Source: Brugia malayi
Taxonomy: Eukaryota; Nematoda; Chromadorea; Rhabditida; Onchocercidae
Direction of reading: 5' to 3'
Length of the DNA stretch: 64,000 bases
Assembly (NCBI RefSeq): GCF_000002995.4
Contig: NW_025062475.1
Location: 13,672,687-13,736,686 of the forward strand
The notes under the pieces are model-generated. The model was not told the origin of the DNA. It searched no databases and saw only the letters and a program-made list of their open reading frames with translations. A program made the position numbers and the translations under genes. Of this stretch, positions 12,628 to 25,550 are shown one piece after another. The first letter of the stretch is position 1. Every line of letters begins with the position of its first letter.

Positions 12628-14518
12628 TCAGTGTGCAAAACTCTGCATGTTACTATGCATAATACATCTGTGATTTGCAAACTGACTTTTTTTCTGCTAA
12701 TTTTAGAATTTGCCTGGAGAATCGGTAATATATGATAACTTTGGAAAGCAACGTGTTATTGCTGTTGGCGCCACTGAATCATCCTTTCTAAAACAGGTAT
12801 ATTAATTTAATTCGTTATTTCTAAGGAATAGAAAATAAAATATCTATTTCGAAATTGAAATTGACTGAAAATTAGATTTCAATATTGAGAAAATATCGAG
12901 ATGCAATATTTGAAATCAAAGTGTAAATTTAAGTTGGAGTTAGTAATCAAAGAATTTAATGTGTAGTGATGGAATCATAGATATGGTTTGATATGATTTT
13001 TTTCGTTATAAGAAGGATTGGCTGTCTGTATTTTTGAAGTTACCAGATTTAAATTGAATTTAGAGATTAATTATATTGATTATCATGTGATGGCTTGTAG
13101 TTTGAGATGTTAAAATCATGCTATTTTATCATTCCACAATGATTGAGGGTTATCAAAAAAGAATTTTTTTGACTTAAGTGATTTTCTTTTTTGAGAGAAT
13201 AAATAATTGTTGAATATGTCGTATAAGTATTTTCTACCTAGCATAGCGTATCTGACTGGAGCATTGTTAGCTAAGAACATTTAATCATCAAAAGTTAAGA
13301 CATAATTAGATGAGATATATTTTAGTCTTGTGTTGCAGTTTTTAATTTTATTTCTGTTTTGTGATTAATTAAATAAACAGCTGTTTTGCATAATAAAGAA
13401 AATTTGTTACTAGGTTTATTGGACAGATAATGAGTAGTAGTGATTTGGCAAAAATTTATGAATATTTTGCAGTCTATACCATTCAAGTATCAACTGGGTA
13501 GCAAGGAAGGATTAGCTGTACAACTCATTGCTCAATATTTATCACAAATGGAAGGTACCTTGTTTAAAGCGATACGTGGAAATGGCTTAGCATATGGTGT
13601 GGATATTGAAGTAGATATGGATAATGAGCTGCTCAGTTTTAGCATCTATCGAAGTTCTCAACTCGAGCAAGCTTATGAAGAAGCTAAGAAAGTTGTGGTT
13701 AGAATTTTTTTGCTATTCAAAATTCAGAATTTTCATCTCAAAAAATTTTATCACTTAAATTTCATTCGTGCTTCATGATACTAATGGTACGACTTATTAT
13801 TTAGTTCAATGAATTTGAACACGTGGATGAAGATGAGTTTGAAGCAGCGAAGCGAAGTCTTGTATCAAAAATAGTGCAAACCGAAGATACAGTAATTAAT
13901 GCAGCACATCGAGCTATTTTCAATGAATTTCGAGAATTACCACCTCAGTTTTGGCGGTAAGCTATTTTAAGATTATCAGGTAGTGAACTATATTGTTAGT
14001 GTTGTGATTATGTCAGTAAGTTAAATATAGAGGCTGCTTCAGTTATTACTGAATAATAACGTTTATTTAGACCAAATTGAGGAAGAAAATTTATCATTGT
14101 TGAAAGAGGTATCATTTCTTCTTTATCAATCGATTATGTAAAAATAGAACATGTAGATGAATACTGAGGTGGATGATCTATAGGTGTATCGAAGCTTGAT
14201 TTCCAGGGAAAAGGATTAAGAAGTTTTCATTTTTAAAGTTATTATTGTTGGCTATTATTTATAAGTGTAATAATGTTTTAGTATTCCTTGTATTAAATAC
14301 TTCATATTTGTCAATTTAGAGAGTACGTTGAGCGTATCTGGAATGCATCAATGAAAGAAATGGTAGAATGCAGTAGAAATTTTGTCTTTGATTTATTCGA
14401 TGATAAGAAATGCTGCCGTGCGATAGCTGTACCACACGGAAAATTGAAAGATATTGAAAAACATTTTGAAGGAATTGAAGTGGTCTGCTTTTCAGATCTA
14501 CATGTAAAAACTGCTTAA
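5593..14518 (+). CDS. M16 (M16C-type) zinc metalloprotease, 22 exons
   Basis: Predicted inverted-zincin peptidase of the C. elegans C05D11.1 / yeast YOL098C branch, related to presequence protease. Exons: 5593-5644, 6005-6160, 6375-6571, 6822-6890, 7211-7352, 7579-7749, 7883-8040, 8368-8567, 8900-8999, 9248-9357, 9465-9582, 9802-9897, 10152-10322, 10536-10640, 11330-11440, 11609-11789, 11973-12055, 12268-12429, 12707-12796, 13473-13697, 13805-13956, 14320-14518. They total 3048 nt, about 1015 residues. The zinc motif HTLEH is at residues 89-93, with a likely third ligand in VVYSEMQ (Glu182). ANRCMASGTNAFTAQDHTAY and VETGGRLAALR are typical of the branch. The C-terminal half has the usual inactive homologous domain. 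Exon 1 (MNCHHIMQRYFSQNN) is a phase-consistent guess and could be a mitochondrial leader. The acceptors of exons 2 (TTTTTGAG) and 7 are weak; substrate unknown. Confidence 0.9.
12579..12626. repeat. (TA)n microsatellite
   Basis: About 24 perfect TA dinucleotides inside the M16 protease intron between exons 18 and 19. Confidence 0.97.
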
Positions 14519-15880
14519 CTTATAAATTTGCTGGCAATTCTTGTTTTCTGGTAGAGTTATTTAATCTGGGTTAATGAATTAGGAATAGCAAATTTCGAAC
14601 CCTGTTATTTTTAACGAGGACTGAATATTATGTAGTCTGAATTGATATGATTCAAATGTATTTCACAAATAATTACTGCAGAGTTTTATCTCAATTCATT
14701 TGCTCGCCCATGTGAAAAGCTTATTCTTAATGACAAAAATTGCTGAAGAGCTCAAATATGATTTTAGTAAGCATCCAAGGTATTCCCATTACTGCACATT
14801 TGTGCATGTGCACATTCTCGTTATTTTACCATTTTACAATGTGTAATATCATATCAAATTATGTTGCAGATTTTATCTTTTCAGTTTTCATTGAAAATTT
14901 CATTCTTAATAAGTCTTTCATACACCACAATTTACAAATCAGGTTATTCTATTCTTCCACAGTATTTCCTACAATTTTATACTAATTTCGATCTTTGCAT
15001 GATAACTTCCACACAGAATCCCTTGCGATTCATTGGATCATCATTCTTCTCGATGATTCATTTGTGATATGGAAATTATCGATAAATTTAAATACATTTT
15101 CTTGCTATTCTGCTTTCATTCGTTATTATTACTGATGTTTTGTTGTTTCGGAATGTTTGCTCTTTTGTCTTAAATCAATAAAATCAATTGAACTGTTCAG
15201 AAAATTAATATATTTATAAGGATTTAATTTAAACCATTTTTAGTGAAACATCAAACATTACTCAATATTACCTACACAATAATAGATTAAAATTTGAATA
15301 CAAGAAAGAAATATACTTATTTCTACTTTACAATTAAACAACTGAGACAAAATATCAAAGCAAACTTGTTGACCTTTCCCCTTTAACCTTCGCCTCGTCT
15401 TGCACTCACCCACACCCAACAAGCACGAGTGGTTCGACAATTGCCGTAAGCTTTTTCGCTGCTACAAACGCCAGGCTCTCGACATAGTGAATGTAATCGA
15501 TACCGTATCCTTCCTCTTTCATACGTGAAGTAGCGTATGTGCGTGGAGCTTTGACGTGTTTGTGAGCTGTATGTGACGTGAACTTTGAATTAGAATTGAA
15601 TAAGTGGTGATTTTTTACAGATATATCATTCATAGCACATAATAAGGTTTAATTTGATCAGTGCGACAAATTGAGTGACGTGAATTCTTCATGTAACAAA
15701 GTGTAATATATCGGTTAAGTCGTAATATAGTGATAGAAGTAATAATAATCTTTGAGTTAAATCTCTCTGTTTGACGCAACAAATTGCATTATTTAATATC
15801 TAATTTAGTAGTAGCAAATGTATGTCTATCATATTTCTCTTCAACTATATTGCGTTTTAGTGTTAAGGAAATGATCACTT

Positions 15881-15913
<33 letters not shown>

Positions 15914-16447
15914 AAGCGTTCAGAATGAATTACTTAAATAAATTTAGCATAGTTATTATTAGTGCACTATGTGAAGTTAACATTATGTAAAGTTATGTGA
16001 ATCACCATTTCCTATGTGTGATATTTGTTCCATACCCTTCTGTGTTTCTTATTGTGCTACCAGTTATGAAATTTTTAAATAGATTTGCTTCCCTTGTTTG
16101 ACTAGTATGAGGAAAAGGATATCATACAATAAATCAAAGTAGTATATAAAGTATGTTTTCGAGTTAAATGTATCGAAATTTCTTTGTAAGTGCTAGTGTT
16201 CTCACTTAATTAGAAAAAGTATTTGGCATACGTTTACTGCGTTATGTACAATAAGCTTTCGCGATCATTACCAGATCACGTTTGATGTGTAACAGTTGCA
16301 AATGCTCTGTCCGTTGATTTCAGGTTTTGCCTCATATTTTATGCATCAAAAAACACCGAATAAATTCCGTACGATTTAAGGGAGGAAATTATCCAGTATA
16401 GGACTGATCCAAAAACAGTTGATCAGAGAGGAGATTTGTTTCTGGAA
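14519..16447. other. Intergenic region and probable 5' region of the TRIM-NHL gene
   Basis: The left part should hold the protease 3' UTR (AATAAA at 15177-15182). The segment 15360-15640 is clearly richer in G+C than its surroundings and carries CpG-containing motifs. It looks like a promoter or first non-coding exon of the downstream TRIM-NHL gene. A long poly-T run lies at 15880-15909. A TTTCAG acceptor just before 16324 probably opens the exon holding the TRIM-NHL start codon and could take a spliced leader or a 5' UTR exon. Confidence 0.5.
15552..15682. promoter_or_regulatory. Cluster of three TGACGTG elements
   Basis: TGACGTG occurs at 15552-15558, 15574-15580 and 15676-15682, all in the same orientation, in a GC-enriched island upstream of the TRIM-NHL gene. 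TGACGTG/TGACGTCA-like cores are bound by CREB/ATF and XBP1-type bZIP factors. The regulatory role is inference from motif clustering. Confidence 0.35.
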
Positions 16448-19400
16448 ATGGAAATGTATGCCAATGGATTAATGGAGGAAAACGGTGGGACAGCTGTCAC
16501 AGCAGTGGTAACACCTGCAACCACTGCAGCAACGCTAGATCTTTCGGCGCAACAGAACAGTTTTATTTTCGGAGTTACAGATGATAAAGTATGACATTTC
16601 AATTGCTTTTAAATTATAAACAAAGGGAATGGAGGAGTTATGCCGTTCGTGGAATGGCAATGCATTGCAGAGGAATGATGTAAGCAGATGGGAGATATAA
16701 TAATATGCTGGGAAGAAAATAAAGCATAAAGCATGGTTACTTCTTAGCGTTCTTCAGCTTAGATATACATTTGTTACTCAGACTCTTTTGTTTACTACAG
16801 AAATTCTGAGAATATTTAGTTTTTTCTTTTAGATTTCGTAAAGAATGTTTATCTATTGATGTATGAGTTTTTTATTCTGTTTCTTCGATTTAACGTTTCT
16901 GATAAAAATTCAAGAGTTTTTATGGAACTCTGCAATACATGTTTATATTGGGAAAGACGGTGTTTTTTTTTTTTTTTTTTATAGACGATTGAGATAAAAT
17001 TCGTCATTTGCCTCTAGACATATATTCCAGCAAAGTACTACTAATGTTATTATTAACTTTTTTCATGTCAAAGAAAACTTGAAGTATGTATGACTGTTTG
17101 TAATGCAAAAACAACCAACGAAAAATTATTGCAGTCGGAAAGTCCACCGTCACTGAAGGAGGATAAGAATACAGGGGGTACTTCCACTGCGAATATAGCA
17201 GGAAATGAAATAAATTCGGCGCGATCGCCCAGCCCATTACTTGATGTTGGAGTAATACCAAGTGTTGACAGTTCTCTTTGTCCGTATTGTGGCAAGCAGT
17301 ATAGAAAGGTAATGAAACTGTATATATTCTTCCCGTCCAAAGATATTTTTAAAATTTCTGAAATTTTTTGTTGTTTCGCAAGTAGTGAATAATGGACAAT
17401 ATCAATACGATGTGAAGTTTTTCAAATTTCAAATTTCCGGAATTTACTTTTGTATTAAAAAGTGAAAATTTGTTCTGCCAAACATTTGTGCAAATTAATA
17501 TTTTCTTCATTTGATTTTAAGTATAGATTCATTTCTCATTTATGTTTCTGGTTTCTGGCGTTTATGTATGTCGATTTTAGCCGCGAGTATTGGATTGTCT
17601 TCATTCAATGTGTGAAGACTGCATAATAGCCCAGCTGGATGGACGGCGAGAGGGTGAATCAGAGCGTGCAAGAACCGTACTTACAATGGATTTCGAACTG
17701 GAAAGCACGTGTGAAATGAGGCCGACGCCACCGGGAGTCATTAGATGTCCGACATGCCATCAGGTTACTAAATTAGTCTTTCCATCGAGTAATTTTAGCA
17801 TAAGTTGGCAAAATAACGTTTTTTGCTTTTGTTATTCATTCCTAGCATATTTATTGAGTACTAAGAATCCTGAAAAGCTCAGGTATTATCCAGATGCGAT
17901 GCTAAATTACATAGTCTTCCATTATTTCCTCATCTTCATTATCTATCTTTAAATATTTTTAAATGCGCTTATCTTTATTTGTCTTTTTTTCTCCCGTAGA
18001 CTAATCATTATTCAAATGTTTCAGGAAAGCCATGTAGGAAATGATGTCCGATTTGTGAATCATCTTTTGCTTGATTTTGTTCGCTTGCATGAAGTTGATG
18101 GTAGCGTTGGAAAAGGTGCACGTAGCTGTCGTGCATGTAAGAGTGAACAGCTTGCGATGGCTGTTTGCAAACAGTGCGCAAGTGACTTATGCAAGAATTG
18201 TTATCAAGCACATCGTGACATGAAATTATTCGATGGACATACGGTATGAACTGAGTTTCACTATGCAACTCAGTGTCCCTCATTTTCTGATGATAGGAAG
18301 TGATACAAATATTGTAATATGCGAGCTCTTTTTGACATATTTATAGGTCTAAGCAATACAAATATTTTTTATAATAGATACTATGAATAGGTATTAACGT
18401 ACACGGAATTGGCGCAGAATCCATCAGAATTGCCTCGTGATCCAGTTATGTGTGTATTGCATCCGCAAATGCCATATTCACTTCTCTGTGCCACTTGTGA
18501 ATCACCGATTTGTGGACAATGCCATGCGGAGCATGCGGACATCAGACATCATAATTTGGTAAATATCGATGAAACAGTTGCTAATTTGGTCAGACTTGAA
18601 CTGAAGGATATTGCGAATGGAGCGGAAGCCAAGGTTAGATGTGTATATTAGCGATGGAAACTTATTTTGCAATTGCTAATTGTCAACTCTTCCAGAAAGG
18701 ATAGCCGGTTTACTGATCGACCAGAAATATTTGTCACTGTCGATACTAACTTCATTGTTTCTGTCCCTTTTTAAGCCATTACACTTTAAGACTAGATTGT
18801 GATTTATTGAACAACATTACTTAATTTTATATTTTACAGTCAAAAACTGTAGAAGCCGCATGTAATTCTGTGCCAGCTCGCCAACGCGTTCTTACTGAGC
18901 AATATGAAGCAATCAAAGCAGAAATAGATGATACCTTCAGTGATTATCACAAGGCATTGGATGCAATGAAGGAACAGTTGTTACATAAACTGGATAAATC
19001 ACGTGATGACCAGGAAACCGATCTGAATAATCTAAATCGACGGGTTAATGTCACCACTGTAAAAATTGCTGATGCTGTCGCGTAAGTATATTGAATAAGA
19101 CAATTTAGGAATGCTAACTTAAGATTAAATTGAGGGCTTCATTAGAAACAGAACTCATGATCGAAAAGATGTTGTAGGACTGGTCATTAGATCATTTTAT
19201 TCAATCATTCTCCTAGTTGATTCAAAGCGAATGATAATATGTTCTGCTTAAAATTGAAACACTTTGTATTATATTCTATCTTTACTCGACTGCTTATTAT
19301 TTAGGATTGATTCAGTTTCTTTTGTCAAAGATTTGTTCATTTTTCTACATTGTCATAAAAAAAAAAGAACGGATTACTTCAATGATATGTTACAGTTTTA

Positions 19401-20470
19401 CACATCGGATTGTGGAAAAGGGTTCTGCAGTAGAAGTTTTGGTGAGTCGAAAGAAAATCCGTCAACAACTAACAGCTCTTACACGTAGTATGCCTGATAT
19501 GAGTAGTACAACGGAACTTACATTCAGCAAGACTCCATATGTCCAGTTTTACAACAAATTGAGCAGCATTGTTGGTGATATCAACAGTAAGTTTTGTATA
19601 TTGAAAAGCTGAAATTTGGAGGGTCATTTTCTAGGATTACTAGTAGTGTTGAATAACTGTAGTGAAAAAAATTAGCACATGCTGGTTCTGGTGCTAGTCA
19701 TGCTGAATTTAGTTGGATTTTCTGTAAGTTTAAATATCACTAATCAAGTTTTTCCTGTTTTTTGGTAGTTAACTTCCTTTAATTTTATTTTTAAATCCTA
19801 TTTTTTAATCATAAAAGCTAGGAACATGTAGATTGTTTTTTCTTCAGTAATTCCATCGCTTCTTCTGTATTTTCTCTTTTATTTTTTGCTTTTGTGAAAT
19901 GCTTAACTGTTTTTCTTTATTTCTTTTTTTTCTTTTGTTTTTTTTTTGTGTGTTTAGTCCAAAATACCTGCATTATGTTCGATTTTCTCCAGTCCATTCT
20001 GGCGGATTTTTTTTTTTGCTGCAGTGGAGAAGGAAATTCTATAGAAGACTGTAGGCTGTGTCGAGAATGGGAAGAGACGTTTTTGCAGTAGTGATGGGGG
20101 ATTATTCAAAAAATTCTTGATGTAATTACATGGTTAAATTTCAGCACGTTTAGTGTCTGATGTCGGAAAGGCAGATGTGATGATATCATCACTATTATCT
20201 GACTCTAATTCCGTGAAACAACTTAATGCAATACGCGCTTATCCATCGGATAACTCACCAACGCAAACATCAGCATCTGGAAGTCTGTGTACAACACCTG
20301 CACCTATTGGACAGTGTTCGTAATTCATTTAGTATTACTTGCATGCTTTAATTAAATACTGATTTTTATCATATATATTTTATATGACATGTATATTCTT
20401 TGTAGGTTTCATGATTTCATAATTTGAAGGTAGAGATGTATGAAGGGTGGATAAATGGAAAGAGAGTGTA

Positions 20471-20561
<91 letters not shown>

Positions 20562-23500
20562 GACAGGGTCATATTCGTACATATAATAAAATTAAAATTT
20601 AACTTTATCTCGTGGTCATATTTGATGCAAACTGTTGAATGATCTTTCAGGTTGAGTTGTCTGATTTCGAGTATTATTTGGTTTTAAAATTCAATGATTA
20701 ACCAAAGCAATTTTGAATATGTGTTGGTTCAAATTATAGGTTAAAATCCAATCTTATTTTAGCTCGTGGCCCAGGAGCAATTGGTATGGAACGTCGCAAT
20801 AAGCCGACCACCACTTCAACAAGCAGCTCAGTTGTAGATTTTACCGATGGCTGGCCACCATCTAGTATACCGCCGGAGCCTAGCAGCCCTTCTCCAACTG
20901 TTGATTTTCAGGTTGTATTAAATTTTGTATTAAATAATGTATTAAATTAGGTGGGCTGCCGAACAAATTTTGGAACTTCCGAAAGGTGTTATAGCTGTGA
21001 AAAATGCAGATCAAACGCTGAATCTAAGATTAAGTTTCCGACGCTTTCCTTATGAATGGTTACTGATTTATATACTATATTGTTAAAAACAATACAAATC
21101 ACTTCTTACCATTCATTACTAATTAGTGTTTCAGGGCAAGAAAAGTTCATTAGAAAATAGTGGTATCTCGTCTTTTTATAGTTGGCCACCGAGTTCAAAT
21201 CCACAATCAGAAACACGTGTCACTGGACCATCCGCACTACCTCTTCCACACGCCCCGGTTGCCAATTTGGCTACCGGAAAACAGTTGCCCATAACAACAA
21301 ATAATTTTCTGATGCCACGAGGAGTGAACTCATGGGTGGTAATTTTTCGTATCGTTTGTATTATTCAGCTATATTTTATATGTTTCCTTTCTCATTGCTA
21401 GGTGAGGAAAAATTGTAGTGATATTAAGAAATGAAAAATACTGTGAATTAAGAGGTGTATTTGATATATTATTTGTAAAGGTACTTTTTTCTTATAACCT
21501 TTCTCATATCTGTTTTATGACCTCAGGTTTACCGATTCAGTTTTTGGTAGATGGAACGGTGTAATTCAGTAAAGTCAATTTACAGGCTCAAACCACTGCT
21601 TTAACTGGTGCAGCAGCAGCAACACAGTTGGCTAATACTGCATTCCCAATTACAGCAGCTGCTGCTGCTGCTGCACGGCAACGCTTGGAACCATTACTTG
21701 ATCCTGCAACCATTCGTTTAATTTCTCAACTGGATACTGCATCTTTTGCATCGTTGCAATCTGCATTTGGTCAAACTATTCCAGCACTCGGTCGTCAATC
21801 GCAACTTGCATCACCCTTGGAAGCAATTCGACCCGTTGGAATGGCTGGCATTTTGGGTGAACATCATTATGTGCCGCTAGTGAGGCTTTCATCTCTGCAA
21901 TTAAAGCAGTTCACAATCACCAGTTGAATTTGATAATATAGTTAAAAGACGTATTGGAATAGCTTCTTCCTTGTTTTTATTGTGATATTTCTTAAAATTT
22001 AATAGATGAATAGTGTATTTGGCATCATTGGCTCTATGAATTTCCGTTTTTGTTTTTTTGTTTTTTTTTTTTTTTTTTTTTTGTTTTTTTTCATGGAAAA
22101 TGACATTTAACTGCTTAGGGAATACCGCCAGCCGTACGTTCATCTGCAAAAAATAACGCCAGTGCATCAGATTTGTCACTTCGATGCTCGGTTGGAGGAG
22201 TGGGGTCGAACCCCGGGCAGTTTGGCTCACCACATGGTTTCTGTCTTGGTCATAATGAAGAAATTCTCGTCACAGATACAAATAATCATCGTATACAAGT
22301 ATATTTTTAGCATTCATTTCCGAGATGAAAAAGTGAAGTTTCTATAGATTCGAGCTATCATAAGTAATAGTCTACAGGAAATTATACTAGTCGAATTGTT
22401 ATTCTTAACTTGCAGGTACTATTATTACTTACTGCATATAGCTGTTACTGTTGATATGTATTACATACAACTCTTTTCTCTATAGATCTTTACGAAGAAA
22501 GGTGAATTCATAATGCATTTTGGAATTGGTGGTTCAGAAGATGGTCATTTATTTTATCCAAAGAAGGTCGTAGCATTCAGATCTCGAATAGGTGAAGGAG
22601 GTTACATTATTGTTGATAAAGGCGAAAACAAGGCGCGGCTACAGTTATTCTCAAAACGAGGCGACTTTATTCGACGTCTCCGTACGTTCATCATTACTGT
22701 TCATATTTTTTAATCCGAATACGATTTTTATATTTTGACGTCGATATTTGTTTCTAATTCAAATCAATCCAAAACTAACTAAATTTGTGAAAGAAAATCC
22801 AAATTTGATAGCTTTTCATGAAATTTCTGTTAAAATTCTTAATTTTGTTATACTTGTTTTGAACAGTACTTTCTTTCCTGTACAGGAATAAGGTGCATTA
22901 CTGACTAGCAAATTAAATTGTAATTAAATTAAGGGTTGTATATTTACTGTTCTTTTTTTTCTTGTGTTGATTCGCCAAAAACCAATTTAACTTAACAACA
23001 AAAAAAAATAAACAATTTTACTTTCTTATTATAGAAACTCCTTATCTCGAGTATGTTTCGGCATTAACGGTAAACGAAGCATCACATCTAGTAGTATTCA
23101 GCAGCTCGGTAATGATGTTTATTCTTGATATCGATCTTTTGGAACCTCTGGTGCTTAAATGGAATGACTGTACTAAGGCAATTGGTGAACCATCCGATGT
23201 GGCTGTTTTCCGTGATAGATACTATGTCACCGATTACAAGAATCATTGTGTAGTTGCACTGAATAGCGATGGTAAGTTTTTTACAATTTTTATTAATAGT
23301 ATGTGTTCGATGGAAGTGCATAAAACAACGAAGTCAATGGAGTTTCTTGTAACGCTCTTAAATTTCTTCTGTGTTTTGTATGGAATGAGGCTAGAACTAT
23401 AAAGTTTCATTTTCTATATATATATATATATATATATATTTGCATTTCTTTATTTTCTGGAACATGTTGAATCTCCATGTCCACAGTCCCATTGAAAAAA

Positions 23501-23995
23501 TATTTTAGGTGAGGTGCTCTGTCGTTTCGGATCCTTTGAGAGTACTCCATATCCGATCGGTGTTGATGTATCAACAAATGGTGATGTGTTGGTAGCAGAT
23601 TCCCATGGCAATCATTTTCATATTTACTGTTGCGCAACTGATGGGCAGCGATTACAGGAATTCGAATGTTCACAGCTGAAGGCAAGCTATTTCAACTTTG
23701 TTGTAATAGAACTTTAATAAATTATTTCTTTCTCCTGATTAGATTGGATGAAATAATGAAATAAGTACATGATTTGGTAACTTAAATTATAAATTTTACA
23801 AATCAAAGTCTTCACCTCGCTTGCATGCAAAGTGGAGCCAGTAAAGCATATGGTGAATTTTATCTTATTTTTCAGGTTTCACGTTGTGTGGGACTTCGTC
23901 TAACGTCAGAAGGTTTTCTGATCTCAGTATCGAAGCACAACCATACATTACTTATCTTCAGTACAGTGTTCGTGAACCCCCCAGCCCCTCTTTAA
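16448..23995 (+). CDS. TRIM-NHL protein (RING, 2 B-box, coiled coil, Brat-type NHL), 16 exons
   Basis: Probable E3 ligase / RNA-binding post-transcriptional regulator of the NHL-2 / NCL-1 / Brat group; the RING makes NHL-2 the best guess. Exons: 16448-16588, 17135-17308, 17581-17763, 18025-18243, 18391-18633, 18840-19081, 19396-19586, 20145-20315, 20763-20911, 21135-21335, 21586-21879, 22119-22298, 22486-22681, 23035-23271, 23509-23681, 23876-23995. They total 3114 nt, about 1037 residues. C3HC4 RING at 96-164 (CPYC, CLHSMCEDC, CPTC), B-box 1 near 201-238 (CRAC...CKQC...CKNC), B-box 2 near 260-295 (CVLH...CATC...CGQC), coiled coil about 321-460. A Ser/Pro/Ala-rich linker including a 7-Ala run precedes the NHL propeller from about 770. 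NHL units end VTDTNNHRIQ, YVTDYKNHCVVAL and VLVADSHGNHFHIY. An in-frame TAA lies upstream of the chosen ATG. The intron after 23681 appears to be GC-AG. Confidence 0.92.
20471..20561. repeat. Long (TA)n microsatellite
   Basis: Roughly 45 TA dinucleotides with one leading imperfection, inside the TRIM-NHL intron between exons 8 and 9. This is the longest dinucleotide tract in the window. Confidence 0.97.
23418..23440. repeat. Short (TA)n tract
   Basis: About 11 TA dinucleotides in the TRIM-NHL intron between exons 14 and 15. Confidence 0.9.
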
Positions 23996-24690
23996 GAAAC
24001 TGTGTCAAATATCAAATTTCACTTCTGACAGCAATAGCAGCAGTAACTCGCTTAAATACTTTTTTCTTTTTCGGATCGAAAGCTATGCCAATTTGTTACG
24101 TTGGCTTCTGGATATCGATCATCAGTTTAAACCTGTGGTACATATAACGGTGCTCGTTCAAAGTTTGCCTTACTACTCACTTGTTCTTTTTATTTTTAAT
24201 GCTTATAATTAAATATTTTATTTATAATGCAGACCTAAAGAAAATCTTGTTCCATGTTATCGTAGCACAGGAAATAGGTGAATGGCATATATCGGAAACA
24301 TGCTAAGCTGTGATCCTCATAAAATGCAGCTTTGTTTGATTTATGGAGCATACGAAGTACTCAGGTTGTTAAAGTTAAATCATTTCAAATAATCCATCTC
24401 ATACTCAAGTTTTCAATATATGCTGTAAAATTTTCGCTACGTTGCTCCAAGGATAAATTTGATGAGCACACGCATACATGTGTGTGATGTTTGCTTTTCC
24501 ACCTTTTTCTGAAATGATTCTCTATTGTGATACAGAAATGTACGGCATGGTGCATGAGACTACTGTATATCAAACTTCAATTTATTCATTTTCTCTGTTG
24601 ATTGCTTTTCTCCGTCTTTCTATTCCCTTCCATACTATTATTTCCAAGGTTTTTTTGTGCTAATTAATTAACTGATCAATTAATTGCTCT

Positions 24691-24725
<35 letters not shown>

Positions 24726-25479
24726 TGGATTGGGAGTAAGTTTATCTGATATATACCACGTTTTCTTTGAATTCCTTTCAGAAACCGTTTTTTTTTTTTT
24801 TTTTCGTTTCATTCGTTCATATTTACTGTCTTTTCAATTTCTTCTTTCTTGCCTTTTATTTAGCTTTTTTTTTTTTTTCGAATTCTGTTTTTCAAAAAAG
24901 AAATCTTCTCCAGTTTTGAAATCATTATTATCGTTTTGCCTTATTGAGTGCTCATTTTGTTTTGCATATTATTACAACCACTGTTTTATCGTTATTACAT
25001 CCTGATCGGTTTGTTTGTTTGTCTTTTCTTGAAAATAATTCTACTGTTTCTCTTCTGATTTTGCAATTAAGTTTAGAACTGCTGGTTCTTTAAAAACTTT
25101 TACAGTTTCCTAATAACTTGTGTATTAGTGAAGATCTTTTTTTGAGAGCAGAAATTTATTAATCTTAGTTTGTAAAAAGTATGTTCCTGTAGTGCGGTCG
25201 TTTTTTTTTTTTTTTTTTTCAAGTTCAGATGGGATTCTGAAAAATAGGATCACTGAACAACACATGATGTGATACTTACAAATTAGTGAGCAAAACTATT
25301 TCAGTGGAATTTTTTAAGTAAAGGTGAAAATTTTTTTAATTTATAACTACTCAGTGTTTTGTTTTGTCTAAGTTTCGCAAACATTCTGCTTTACACATTT
25401 ACAGGAAGAGAAATCAATCCATATACCGTTTCTTTCATTTGTTTTCTTTTTACTTTTCCTTCCTTTTTACTGTTTAGAT

Positions 25480-25486
<7 letters not shown>

Positions 25487-25532
<46 letters not shown>

Positions 25533-25550
25533 AAAAAAACAAAAAAAAAA
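25487..25550. repeat. Long A-rich homopolymer tract
   Basis: About 64 nearly uninterrupted adenines, broken by single T and C residues near the 3' end. It is the longest A tract in the window. No retroelement body or target-site duplication is visible beside it. Confidence 0.95.

Noticed and set aside
15406..15633. Minus-strand 75-codon open frame followed by a good-looking GGTGAGT donor
   Set aside because: No family resemblance, no downstream exon that continues it, and it coincides with the GC-enriched putative promoter of the + strand TRIM-NHL gene.
22190..22215. GGGGTCGAACCCCG, resembling a tRNA B-box or T-arm
   Set aside because: It lies in TRIM-NHL exon 12 in frame with the NHL domain, and no A-box, acceptor stem or anticodon arm can be built around it.
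25487..25550. Possible retroposon poly(A) tail
   Set aside because: No reverse transcriptase or SINE-like body upstream and no target-site duplication; simple A-rich slippage is enough.
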